Assembly (NCBI GenBank): GCA_002452515.1
Contig: DKEN01000007.1
Location: 315-17,951 of the forward strand
Reading direction: 5' to 3'
Length of the DNA: 17,637 bases
Source: Spartobacteria bacterium UBA6821
GTDB taxonomy: Bacteria > Verrucomicrobiota > Verrucomicrobiia > Chthoniobacterales > UBA6821
The notes under the pieces were generated by a model, which saw only the letters and a list, made by a program, of their open reading frames with translations, was not told where the DNA came from and searched no databases. The position numbers and the translations under genes are program-made. Within the stretch, counting starts at the first letter, position 1. Every line of letters begins with the position of its first letter. Positions 1-6,997 of the stretch are shown here, piece by piece.

Positions 1-738
1 AAGAGCGGACACAAGGAAATCTGCTTTGCCGACTATGACGGAGCCAATGCGCGTCAGATCACCCATGACGGGGGATTGAGCGTTTCGCCAAGCCTGAGTC
101 CCAATGGACGCCGTCTCGCCTACACCGGCTACCAGGCCGGTTATGCCGATATCTATGTCATTGATCTGACAACTGGTTCCCGAGTCCGTCTCGTGAAGTT
201 CCCAGGTTCTAATTTGGGGCCTCGCTTTTCCCCCGACGGCAATCAACTCGCCTGCAGCATCAGCAAGGATGGAAATCCCGAGCTCTATGTCGTTGGTCTC
301 GGAGGGGGCGCCCGTCGGTTGACGCACACACGTGGTGCCGAATCGAGTCCGACCTGGTCACCCAATGGTTCTGAAATCATCTATTCCAATGACGATACCG
401 GTGAGCCTCAGCTCTACCGCATCAGTGCGGGTGGAGGCACCGGGCGTCTGGTTCCGACAGGATATGGCTATTGCACCGAACCCAGTTGGTCTCCTGACGG
501 GCAGCGGCTTGCCTTCAATGTCCGTTCCGGCGGCGGTTTCTCCGTGGCGGTGCTGGATCTTAGTAACGGTGGGACGCGCATCGTGACTCAAGGGGAGAAC
601 CCCGTCTGGGGTGCCGATTCACGTCATCTCATCTACAGCACGGGGAGTACCATCTCCCTGTTGGATGTGCCAACTGGCAAATCGATTCCTGTCGTGAGCG
701 GTCTGGGCAAGGTGACCGAGCCCACTTGGTCACGGTAG
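1..738 (+). CDS. tolB: TolB, Tol-Pal system beta-propeller protein (3' part only)
   Basis: The reading frame is open from the first base and ends at TAG 738, so 245 C-terminal residues are present and the start lies outside the window. TolB is normally about 430 residues, so a bit more than half is here. The sequence is a run of PD40/WD40-like propeller blades, each with an SPDG-type turn followed by a YVIDL-type strand: LSPNGRRLAY, FSPDGNQLAC, WSPNGSEIIY, WSPDGQRLAF and a last degenerate blade with WGADSRHLIY. TolB is a periplasmic protein that binds Pal and links the Tol complex to the outer membrane. The pal gene follows directly, which strongly supports TolB over other PD40 proteins. tolQ, tolR and tolA would be expected upstream, outside the window. 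Confidence 0.93.
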   Translation, partial: KSGHKEICFADYDGANARQITHDGGLSVSPSLSPNGRRLAYTGYQAGYADIYVIDLTTGSRVRLVKFPGSNLGPRFSPDGNQLACSISKDGNPELYVVGLGGGARRLTHTRGAESSPTWSPNGSEIIYSNDDTGEPQLYRISAGGGTGRLVPTGYGYCTEPSWSPDGQRLAFNVRSGGGFSVAVLDLSNGGTRIVTQGENPVWGADSRHLIYSTGSTISLLDVPTGKSIPVVSGLGKVTEPTWSR

Positions 739-881
739 GCTGGAGTGAGAAGGTACAAAGGTAGCAAAGTTGGAAGGTGGGGATTGGTATAGGGTGCCTG
801 TTCTGGGCTACTTTCCCTCCATCTACTGATTTCCCTGTTTCCGGCGTTGATCTTTTCGATCATTTGTCCCTGAATAGGCCG

Positions 882-1406
882 ATGCGATTTCAACACCTTT
901 CTCTTCTTTCCTTGGTAGCAGTGCTTGCCCTCGGCGGACTCACCGGCTGCGCCAACAAAAAAAACAAGCAGTACGCCGGTATTGATGGCGACTATGTGAA
1001 CGGCACTCCCCTAAGCGGTGGAGCAAATGGTGACCGCATTGACGGCGCCAATTTCCTTGGTGCCAATGTTGTCCGTGGTCAGTATGCACCCGTTCAGTTC
1101 GGCTATGACAGCTTCTCCGTGGCTCCCGATCAGGATTCCAAGGTAGAGGCAGTTGCCGACGCCCTCAAGGGTTCAGGAAAGACGCTGATCGTCGCCGGAT
1201 TTACCGATGATCGCGGCACGGAGGAATACAACCGCAGTCTCGGTGAGAAGCGCGCCCTTGCCGTTCGTGAGGCACTGATCGCCAAGGGCCTCAATGCTGC
1301 CAATATTCAGACCGTCAGCTTCGGCAAAGAAATGCCTGTTGATTCCGGTAGCGATGAATCTGCCTGGGCCAAGAACCGTCGCGCTGAATTCGGAGTCGTC
1401 AAATAA
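882..1406 (+). CDS. pal: Pal, peptidoglycan-associated outer-membrane lipoprotein
   Basis: 174 residues. The N-terminus MRFQHLSLLSLVAVLALGG runs into a lipobox LTGC, so signal peptidase II should cleave before Cys23 and the mature protein be lipid-anchored. No Asp follows the Cys; it is CANKK. Residues ~65-174 form an OmpA C-terminal domain that binds the diaminopimelate stem of peptidoglycan: the core GFTDDRGTEEYN, then SLGEKRALAVREAL and the terminal NRRAEF are typical of Pal. The frame is open 35 codons further upstream to a TTG at 777, but only the ATG at 882 gives a proper lipoprotein signal, so it was chosen although its Shine-Dalgarno match is poor. Pal anchors the outer membrane to the cell wall and partners with TolB encoded just upstream, after a 143-base gap. 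Confidence 0.95.
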   Translation: MRFQHLSLLSLVAVLALGGLTGCANKKNKQYAGIDGDYVNGTPLSGGANGDRIDGANFLGANVVRGQYAPVQFGYDSFSVAPDQDSKVEAVADALKGSGKTLIVAGFTDDRGTEEYNRSLGEKRALAVREALIAKGLNAANIQTVSFGKEMPVDSGSDESAWAKNRRAEFGVVK

Positions 1407-1411
1407 GGTCT

Positions 1412-1437
1412 AGAGCGATTTATTTTAGGAACGCTCT
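1412..1437 (+). promoter_or_regulatory. Stem-loop enclosing the aminotransferase ribosome binding site
   Basis: AGAGCG (1412-1417) and CGCTCT (1432-1437) form a 6-bp stem with a 14-base A/T-rich loop that carries the AGGA Shine-Dalgarno (1427-1430). The GTG start follows two bases after the stem. It might hold the ribosome site open in the loop or regulate it. There is no U-run, so it is not a terminator. Confidence 0.3.
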
Positions 1438-1439
1438 CC

Positions 1440-2636
1440 GTGCCTGTACCACTTTTTGACCTGAGTCGTTTCGACGAAGGGGTTGATGCGGCCATGCAAG
1501 AGGCCGCGCTCCGCGTCCTCGGCCACCGTAACTACATCCTCGGCCCCGAGGTCACAGCTTTCGAGCAAGAGGTTGAGAAGTTTCTCGGTGGTGGTCATGC
1601 CATTGGCATGTCCTCGGGCACCGATGCGTTACTTGCGCTGTTGATTGCCGCTGGCATCGGTCCTGGCGATGCAGTCATCACGACCCCGTACACTTTCTTT
1701 GCCACAGCAAGCTGTATTCACCGGGTTGGAGCGGAGATCGTTTTCTGCGATATCGAGCCGAGCTCCTTTCTCATGTCTCCGGAGAGCCTGCGAGAGGTTT
1801 GCTCCAAGTTGACCCGAGATGTCGATGGCGGTTTTCTCACCGCCAAGGGAAATCGTCTCAAGGCGATCATGCCGATCCATCTCTTCGGGACATGCTGCGA
1901 CATGAAGGCGATCAACACCATAGCAGCCGAGTATGGGGTTCCTGTGATCGAGGACGCCGCCCAGGTGCTTGGTACGGACTATCCCGGTGAGGCCGGGCCG
2001 ATCAAGGCTGGACTGATTAGCGAAATGTCCTACTTCAGTTTCTATCCCAGCAAAAACCTCGGTGCAATCGGGGATGCCGGCATGGCTGTCTGCCGTGACG
2101 CCGATTTTGCGGAGAAAGTGCGTTGTGTTCGCAATCATGGCATGGAAGAGCGCTACTTTCACAAAGTTGTGGGCGGCAACTTCCGTCTCGATGGAATGCA
2201 GGCCGCTGTCCTTAGGGCCAAGCTCCCTTTTCTGGATGGGTGGAACGCGACCCGCCGCGCCAATGCTGCGACCTATAAGGAGGCTTTTTCCAAGGCTGGG
2301 CTGCTTGATCAAATCGCGCTTCCGGCCGAACCCTTTGCTTCCTCTGGTCTTCGCGATCACCATATTTACCACCAGTTTGTGATCCGGGTTCTTGGCGAAG
2401 GAAAAAGAGATGCTGTGCAGTCATCGCTCGGAGAGCAGAAAATCGGTTGTGCCATCTATTACCCCGTGCCGCTTCATCTTCAGGAATGCTTTGCCTATCT
2501 TGGATACAAGCTTGGGGATTTGCCCGAATCGGAAAAAGCCGCGAGGGAGAGCCTTGCACTGCCGATTTTCCCCGGACTTCGTACCGAAGAGATCCATGAA
2601 GTGGCGGAGGGCATTAAAAAGGCCCTTTCGTCCTAA
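1440..2636 (+). CDS. DegT/DnrJ/EryC1/StrS-family PLP aminotransferase
   Basis: 398 residues, the usual length of the family. These PLP enzymes transaminate keto-sugars, usually nucleotide-linked, for lipopolysaccharide, glycan or antibiotic synthesis. Visible motifs: [11 protein letters not shown] (phosphate-binding region), [17 protein letters not shown] with Asp172 that pairs with the pyridine nitrogen, and [15 protein letters not shown] with the Schiff-base Lys205. The start is GTG at 1440, with an AGGA Shine-Dalgarno at 1427-1430, and the family-typical N-terminus VPLFDL follows at once. The substrate cannot be told from sequence. The gene sits 33 bases after pal and 7 bases before hisF, suggesting co-transcription. 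The neighbours give no sugar pathway context, since no sugar dehydratase or glycosyltransferase is present. Confidence 0.9.
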   Translation: MPVPLFDLSRFDEGVDAAMQEAALRVLGHRNYILGPEVTAFEQEVEKFLGGGHAIGMSSGTDALLALLIAAGIGPGDAVITTPYTFFATASCIHRVGAEIVFCDIEPSSFLMSPESLREVCSKLTRDVDGGFLTAKGNRLKAIMPIHLFGTCCDMKAINTIAAEYGVPVIEDAAQVLGTDYPGEAGPIKAGLISEMSYFSFYPSKNLGAIGDAGMAVCRDADFAEKVRCVRNHGMEERYFHKVVGGNFRLDGMQAAVLRAKLPFLDGWNATRRANAATYKEAFSKAGLLDQIALPAEPFASSGLRDHHIYHQFVIRVLGEGKRDAVQSSLGEQKIGCAIYYPVPLHLQECFAYLGYKLGDLPESEKAARESLALPIFPGLRTEEIHEVAEGIKKALSS

Positions 2637-2643
2637 ATTCCAG

Positions 2644-3414
2644 ATGCTCTGCAAACGAATTATTCCCTGTCTCGATGTCGACGGGGGGAGGGTGGTCAAG
2701 GGAACACAGTTCGAGAACATCCGTGATGCGGGTGATCCGGTTGAGTGCGCCCGTGCCTACGATGCCCAGGGAGCGGATGAACTCGTCTTTCTTGATATTA
2801 CCGCTTCTCATGAGGGACGTGCCACGATGCGCGAAGTGGTGGAAAGAACAGCCGATGCCTGCTTCATGCCCCTTACGGTCGGTGGAGGAATCCGCAAGGT
2901 CGAGGATGTCCGCGCCATGCTTCTGGCCGGTGCCGACAAGGTCAGTATGAATACGTCGGCTCTCGACGATCCGAATCTGATCAACGCCTCTGCAGAGGGC
3001 TTCGGAACCCAGTGCGTCGTCGTGGCCATCGATGCCCGCCGTGATGGCAATGGGGGCTGGATTGTCCATACCCACGGAGGGCGCCGTCCTACGCAATGGC
3101 AGGCTGTTGACTGGGCCATCGAGGTGGCAAGGCGTGGTGCGGGAGAAATTTTACTGACCAGCATGGACTCGGATGGAACCAAGAAAGGTTATGATCTCAA
3201 GCTCACGGCAGCCGTTAGCGAGGCCATTGGCATCCCGGTGATTGCAAGCGGCGGGGCGGGTGATATCGATCATATGGCCGAGGTGCTGACGGTGGGCAAA
3301 GCCGATGCCGTCCTTGCTGCGAGCATCTTCCATTTTGGTCACTACACCGTCGGTGATGTGAAGCATGAACTCGCAACCCATGGGATCCCAGTGCGCGAGT
3401 TGGTTAAACGGTAG
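2644..3414 (+). CDS. hisF: HisF, imidazole glycerol phosphate synthase cyclase subunit
   Basis: 256 residues, full length. HisF is a (beta/alpha)8 barrel. It uses ammonia delivered by HisH to convert PRFAR into imidazole glycerol phosphate and AICAR in histidine synthesis. The start [17 protein letters not shown] contains catalytic Asp11, and [10 protein letters not shown] places the second catalytic Asp exactly at residue 130. Phosphate-binding segments [23 protein letters not shown] and AASIFHFG are intact. The frame stays open 84 codons upstream inside the aminotransferase gene, but homology begins at the ATG at 2644. There is no recognisable Shine-Dalgarno, so translation may depend on the upstream gene ending 7 bases earlier. 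No hisH or other his gene lies in the window. The sequence looks like the true histidine enzyme rather than a HisF2 of sugar amidation. Confidence 0.97.
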   Translation: MLCKRIIPCLDVDGGRVVKGTQFENIRDAGDPVECARAYDAQGADELVFLDITASHEGRATMREVVERTADACFMPLTVGGGIRKVEDVRAMLLAGADKVSMNTSALDDPNLINASAEGFGTQCVVVAIDARRDGNGGWIVHTHGGRRPTQWQAVDWAIEVARRGAGEILLTSMDSDGTKKGYDLKLTAAVSEAIGIPVIASGGAGDIDHMAEVLTVGKADAVLAASIFHFGHYTVGDVKHELATHGIPVRELVKR

Positions 3415-3427
3415 CGCCTGAGATTAC

Positions 3428-3796
3428 TTACTTGTCCCCAAAATTCCGGTCCATCTGCCGGGCAATATTCCATCCGGCTGCCTCGATCATGCCGATGCTG
3501 ATGGTAGGAGCAATCAAGAGTCCTATCAGGGGGATGAATCTGGAAAGTTCCTTGGTAATGGTTTTGACCGGTTGCTTGAGCGCCGTCTCCTTAAGTGCGG
3601 CGATGGAGAGTCCCTCGGCCACAGCCTTCGGAATGCTGCCTCCGAACACATTTGCCAGGGCGATGGTCATTCCTGTCATGGTGACGAGATCGACAGCAAT
3701 GCCGAAGCCAGGGATGGGGACCAGATTTCCGGCTCCTGCTGTCACGGCGGCGGAATGAATGATACGGCGGCAGAGAGATTGATGTTTAGGGGTCAT
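3428..3796 (-). CDS. Small DUF697-like membrane protein
   Basis: 122 residues. The N-terminal half reads CRRIIHSAAVTAGAGNLVPI, then a PGFGIAVDLVTMTGMTIALANVFG segment. This matches the pattern of DUF697 proteins: a hydrophobic helix, a P-x-P-G/D turn, another hydrophobic helix and an FG motif. A second hydrophobic stretch, IPLIGLLIAPTISIGMIEAA, lies near the C-terminus, so it is probably an inner-membrane protein with 2-3 helical segments. DUF697 is often fused to or encoded beside dynamin/Era-like GTPases, but no GTPase domain is here. The ATG overlaps the stop of the upstream phosphoesterase gene in an ATGA, implying coupled translation. Its 3' end converges on hisF with only 13 bases between. 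The function is unknown and the family call is from pattern recognition only. Confidence 0.7.
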   Translation of the reverse strand: MTPKHQSLCRRIIHSAAVTAGAGNLVPIPGFGIAVDLVTMTGMTIALANVFGGSIPKAVAEGLSIAALKETALKQPVKTITKELSRFIPLIGLLIAPTISIGMIEAAGWNIARQMDRNFGDK

Positions 3797-4278
3797 GGTG
3801 GAAGCACTCTCCAGTTGATAGTTCCCTGGGGGCCGATTTCCAACCAGGCGTAGCTGGGTGGCGCCCCCTTGTTGGCCTTGCCGATGGCACCAGGATTCAG
3901 AATGCGTACCCCGTTAATAATTTCATCACGAGGAACATGGGTGTGCCCATGTAGAAGGACATCCGTTTTCCCAAGATTTGAGAGTGACGGAGGAATATGG
4001 ATCAGGCGAAACGTGAGTCCGTTCCGGGTTAGGGAAATCTCCAGCGGCCATGTCTGTTGGGAATCATTGTTTCCACGCACCACAATGACCGGGGGACCGA
4101 GTTTTCGAACGCTATCCAGGATGTCGCTGCGGCAGACATCACCAAGATGCCAGATTTCATCGGCCCCAGCAATTGCGGTTTCGACAGACTGCGGAAGGAA
4201 ATTGTGAGTGTCCGAAATGACGGAGATTCGCAGGGGATGATCAGAGCTTCTCACAAGACCCTTCTGTATCTCACTCAT
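3793..4278 (-). CDS. yfcE: YfcE/MJ0936-type metallophosphoesterase
   Basis: 161 residues from ATG 4278. It belongs to the small calcineurin-like phosphoesterases, which hydrolyse phosphodiesters with a two-metal centre. Metal ligands are all visible: SDTH (Asp23, His25), LGD (Asp47), GNND (Asn70), His94, and GHTH (His112, His114), followed by NPGA. The usual HG after the first His is HI here (RLIHIPPS). The frame is open 27 codons further upstream into gspE, but homology begins after residue ~17 and the ATG at 4278 overlaps the gspE stop by 8 bases, as in the other overlapping pairs of this locus. The physiological substrate is unknown. Its coupling to a secretion ATPase gene is probably transcriptional convenience rather than a shared job. 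Confidence 0.88.
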   Translation of the reverse strand: MSEIQKGLVRSSDHPLRISVISDTHNFLPQSVETAIAGADEIWHLGDVCRSDILDSVRKLGPPVIVVRGNNDSQQTWPLEISLTRNGLTFRLIHIPPSLSNLGKTDVLLHGHTHVPRDEIINGVRILNPGAIGKANKGAPPSYAWLEIGPQGTINWRVLPP

Positions 4279-6037
4279 CAATGGCCGCGAGGTCGCTGGC
4301 CGTGACGCGCAGGACTTCTTCCACGGAGGTAAGTCCAAGGGAAGCCTTGCGCCAGCCATCCTTGCGCAGAGGGATCATTCCATCGCGGATCGCCTGCTCT
4401 GAGAGTTCCGTGCCGGTGGCCCGTTTTTGCAGGAGTTCCTGAAGTGCCGGGGTCATGTGACAGATTTCCATGATGGCGATTCGCCCAGAGTATCCGCTTT
4501 GACGGCAATGTTGGCATCCGACCGGTTGGCGCAGTCCTTCGGTCTGCTCCATTGGAAAACCAATGCGATGCAGTTCCTCGCGGGTCATTTCCGTCGGTTT
4601 TGAACATTTCGGACAAAGCTTCCTAACCAGTCGTTGGGCAAGGAAGGCTCGCACGGAAGAACCGACAAGGAACGGTTCCACCCCCATGTCGAGCAGTCGG
4701 GTGATGCCCCCGACCGCATCATTGGTGTGTAGGGTGCTAAAGACAAGATGCCCGGTGAGCGCGGCTCGGATGGCGATATCGACCGTTTCCACATCGCGCA
4801 TTTCACCGACCATGATGACGTTCGGATCACCGCGGAGAATGCTTCGGAGGGCACTGGCGAAGGTCAGGTTGATCTCTGGCTTCACCGCGATCTGGATGAC
4901 CCCGTCAATCTTGTGCTCCACGGGATCCTCGACGGTCACGATGCGCCGTTCTTTGACATTGAGGGAACTGAGGAACGTGTAGAGGGATGTACTTTTTCCG
5001 CAGCCTGTGGGACCGGTCACCAGGACAATGCCGTTTGGAATCGAGATTAGGGAACGGATGGATTTTTCAACGGCCGGTTCCAGACCAAGCCGCGCAAAAT
5101 CGAACTGTTCCTGTCCAAGCAGACGGAGGCTGACATTTTCGCCGTGAACACAGGGAATCGTGGCAACACGGACATCAATCGGACGTCCTTTGTGCTCGAG
5201 TGCAATGCGACCATCCTGCGGCAGGCGGCGCTCGGCGATATCGAGTGAGGACATGATCTTGAGACGCGAGGTGACGGAGTCCTGAAGAATGCGGATTTGT
5301 GGAGGGACGGGTGCCTCGTGCAGAATGCCGTCGATTCGGTAACGGATGCGCAGATCATGTTCAAGCGGCTCGAAGTGAATATCGGTCGCCCCCTGATGTA
5401 ATCCCTCGCGCAGGATCTGGTTCACAAATTTCATGACTGAGGCCTCGGGATCCTCTCCGTCGAGGACATTGACCTCCTCCTTCTCCGTGATGGCTTCTTC
5501 TTCACGATCCTCGAGCAATTCCTCAAAGGTCTCCGCGCCGACACCGTATGCCGCCTTGACGGCCTCGGTAAGGCGTCTCCGAGTGGTCATGACTAGGTTC
5601 ACCGGGCCGGGATGATGATGGGTCACCGCCTGCCAGGCAGCATGGTCAAAGGGATCCCAAACAAGCAGGCGGAGTTCATTGGATAGTGGAGCATTTTGCT
5701 CTGCTGGCACCGTGGGATCATTGTTCTCTTCTGGAAGAATCTGAAAGCCAAGGGCAAGGCGTGCCGGAAAGGTGGATCGTACATTGGCCGCCGGAGCGAC
5801 GGCGGTTTCCGCGCGCCATTCCATGGAGAGGAGGGAGGCAAGCTCGCAGAGAAAATCGTTTTCAGGGACCGCACCGGTAGCGATCACCGCTCCTACAAGG
5901 GATTGCTGGGAGAAGGAGGCGCGGGAAAGTGCTTCCCGAATCGTGTTGAGATCACGGCATCCCGCTTTCAGGGCGGCTGAAAGTAAAAGTTCCGAGAGTC
6001 CTGATATAGGAGGTGTTTCAAGTGTGGCTGTTGCCAT
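4271..6037 (-). CDS. gspE: GspE, type II secretion ATPase
   Basis: 588 residues. This cytoplasmic hexameric ATPase powers pseudopilus assembly and contacts GspL and GspF. An N-terminal GspE/PilB N-domain (about 10-165) is followed by a Glu-rich linker (172-197) and the secretion ATPase core. In the core are GPTGCGKST (Walker A, Lys348), the Asp box RIVTVEDPVE (365-374), Walker B LRGDPNVIMVGEMRD (401-415, catalytic Glu412) and the His box TGHLVFSTLHTND (428-440). A tetracysteine zinc site follows, CPKC (475-478) and CQHC (508-511), typical of GspE/PilB. PilB is the main alternative, but the other T2SS genes nearby and the lack of pilT/pilC favour GspE. It is separated from the main gsp run by an unrelated plus-strand gene. 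The start has no clear Shine-Dalgarno, and a repeat copy lies immediately upstream. Confidence 0.95.
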   Translation of the reverse strand: MATATLETPPISGLSELLLSAALKAGCRDLNTIREALSRASFSQQSLVGAVIATGAVPENDFLCELASLLSMEWRAETAVAPAANVRSTFPARLALGFQILPEENNDPTVPAEQNAPLSNELRLLVWDPFDHAAWQAVTHHHPGPVNLVMTTRRRLTEAVKAAYGVGAETFEELLEDREEEAITEKEEVNVLDGEDPEASVMKFVNQILREGLHQGATDIHFEPLEHDLRIRYRIDGILHEAPVPPQIRILQDSVTSRLKIMSSLDIAERRLPQDGRIALEHKGRPIDVRVATIPCVHGENVSLRLLGQEQFDFARLGLEPAVEKSIRSLISIPNGIVLVTGPTGCGKSTSLYTFLSSLNVKERRIVTVEDPVEHKIDGVIQIAVKPEINLTFASALRSILRGDPNVIMVGEMRDVETVDIAIRAALTGHLVFSTLHTNDAVGGITRLLDMGVEPFLVGSSVRAFLAQRLVRKLCPKCSKPTEMTREELHRIGFPMEQTEGLRQPVGCQHCRQSGYSGRIAIMEICHMTPALQELLQKRATGTELSEQAIRDGMIPLRKDGWRKASLGLTSVEEVLRVTASDLAAIDE

Positions 6038-6038
6038 T

Positions 6039-6062
6039 AGGGAAGCACTGAGAAAATCAGCG
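6039..6062 (+). repeat. Short dispersed repeat, copy A
   Basis: GGAAGCACTGAGAAAATCA at 6041-6059 matches copy B (6971-6989) at 15 of 19 positions. The segment forms a small hairpin with arms CACTGA and TCAGCG (one A-C mismatch) around a GAAAA loop. It lies directly upstream of the gspE start, so it would be in the 5' leader of gspE. Confidence 0.45.
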
Positions 6063-6078
6063 AGTTGTAGATGAAGGT

Positions 6079-6103
6079 AAGTTTTGAGAGATGACTAAAA
6101 CTT
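6079..6103. promoter_or_regulatory. Inverted repeat in divergent gspE / exported-protein intergenic region
   Basis: Perfect 7-base arms AAGTTTT (6079-6085) and AAAACTT (6097-6103) are separated by 11 bases. A second overlapping pair, TTGAGA (6084-6089) and TCTCAA (6103-6108), gives an alternative pairing. It lies 42 bases upstream of gspE within the 286-base divergent region. It could be an operator or a leader hairpin. No convincing -35/-10 pair was seen in the region on either strand. Confidence 0.3.
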
Positions 6104-6184
6104 CTCAACCCGGCGCTATCTGAAGATAACGACGGATTGAAAGGATTTGGCAGATCGTGAAAATCGCATTCAGACATGACTTGG

Positions 6185-6203
6185 GGATTTCATCAGCGTT
6201 TCC
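6185..6203 (-). repeat. Short dispersed repeat, copy C
   Basis: Read on the minus strand it is GGAAACGCTGATGAAATCC, identical to copy B at 17 of 19 positions. It lies in the non-coding region between gspE and the exported 215-residue protein, in inverse orientation to copies A and B. Copies B and C therefore flank that gene as inverted repeats. Confidence 0.55.
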
Positions 6204-6323
6204 ATAAGCAACTATCTACCGGGAAGCGTTCTCGGCAAGTGATTCCTTAGGGAAAAGACGTTGGTCGCCGGTGCTAGTGAGTCCAAACTTGCCGGTCTAA
6301 TTTCTCCTCCTCATGCTGCCTGG

Positions 6324-6971
6324 ATGCTCGTTCGGTTTGGAAATCTCCTCTCTCTCTCCGTGGCCCTGCTCACCATGGCGGGTCATGCAGTCGCTCAAAC
6401 GCCGACAATGACTCCCGTCCCGCAGATTATATCAACGTCGCTCGATGGACATTTTTTACTCCGCCGTTCCCAAGCGGAGCCGGGTGAACACGGGGAGTCG
6501 CGCAAGAGTTTGGAGATTTGCTCTGATGCCGGAGAGGTTCTCTATTCGTGGAATAACGGGCTGGGAGTGACCACGGCGCTTTGGAGTGCCGACAACCGTT
6601 ATCTGGCCGTGAACGACATGCCAGGAGAGCAGGGGGATCTGGTGCGTCTTTTTTCCCTGGATAAGGCAAAGCCAGCCATAGTCGTCCTGCGCCAGCCAAA
6701 CGGGAAAAAACTGATTGAGCAGGAACAGGAAAGGCATGGCTCCTTTCTTTCTTCCGTAGATGCGGTTTCGCTGCGTGCCGAAGAATGGCATGACGGGCGG
6801 CTCTGGTGCCAGCTGACGGGAACTTCCCATCCGAAGCGTCAGCCGACGGTGCATGTTCCCTTCCATCATCTGCTTGTTTTCAGCGTGAAGGGCGAGGAGG
6901 CCCCGGTGCTGGAGCAGGAATGGACGCTCACGGAACCGAGGGAAATCCCCGTGAGGGATCCTGCTCCATAG
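6324..6971 (+). CDS. Exported protein with a propeller-like blade, function unknown
   Basis: 215 residues from ATG 6324. The N-terminus MLVRFGNLLSLSVALLTMAG ends in HAVAQTP, a good Sec signal peptide with cleavage after AVA (residue 24). An upstream in-frame TTG at 6261 has an AGGGAA Shine-Dalgarno-like sequence and would add 21 residues, so the start is uncertain; the ATG gives the better signal peptide. The middle has a TolB/WD40-like blade: ALWSADNRYLAVND, then LVRLFSLD. One or two blades cannot make a full propeller, so this may be a divergent fold. It stands alone between gspE and gspD, both on the other strand, and converges on gspD with 26 bases between. I do not recognise a family. 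A periplasmic accessory or substrate of the secretion system is possible from position only. Confidence 0.65.
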   Translation: MLVRFGNLLSLSVALLTMAGHAVAQTPTMTPVPQIISTSLDGHFLLRRSQAEPGEHGESRKSLEICSDAGEVLYSWNNGLGVTTALWSADNRYLAVNDMPGEQGDLVRLFSLDKAKPAIVVLRQPNGKKLIEQEQERHGSFLSSVDAVSLRAEEWHDGRLWCQLTGTSHPKRQPTVHVPFHHLLVFSVKGEEAPVLEQEWTLTEPREIPVRDPAP

Positions 6972-6996
6972 GAAACGCTGACAAAATCCGCGCTTG
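6971..6996 (+). repeat. Short dispersed repeat, copy B
   Basis: GGAAACGCTGACAAAATCC at 6971-6989 continues with GCGCTTG. The arms CGCTGA and TCCGCG pair around CAAAA with one mismatch. It begins at the last base of the stop codon of the 215-residue protein gene and fills almost the entire 26-base gap to the gspD stop, so it could also serve as a weak bidirectional 3' hairpin. No U-run follows. Confidence 0.55.
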
Positions 6997-6997
6997 T

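Noticed and set aside
848..862. TGATC/GATCA hairpin upstream of pal
   Set aside because: A 5-bp stem without other support is expected by chance in this length.
1629..2372. 247-codon minus-strand ORF
   Set aside because: Fully antisense to the aminotransferase gene, whose catalytic motifs are intact. The translated product has no coherent motifs.
2392..2643. N-terminal extension of hisF
   Set aside because: The open frame lies inside the aminotransferase gene, and HisF homology with Asp11 and Asp130 numbering fits exactly from the ATG at 2644.
2392..3414. HisF2 / sugar amidation pair with the aminotransferase
   Set aside because: HisF has the canonical histidine-pathway sequence throughout, and no HisH2, amidotransferase or sugar gene is nearby.
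3415..3427. Bidirectional terminator between hisF and the DUF697-like gene
   Set aside because: Only 13 bases separate the convergent genes, and no stem or T-run was seen.
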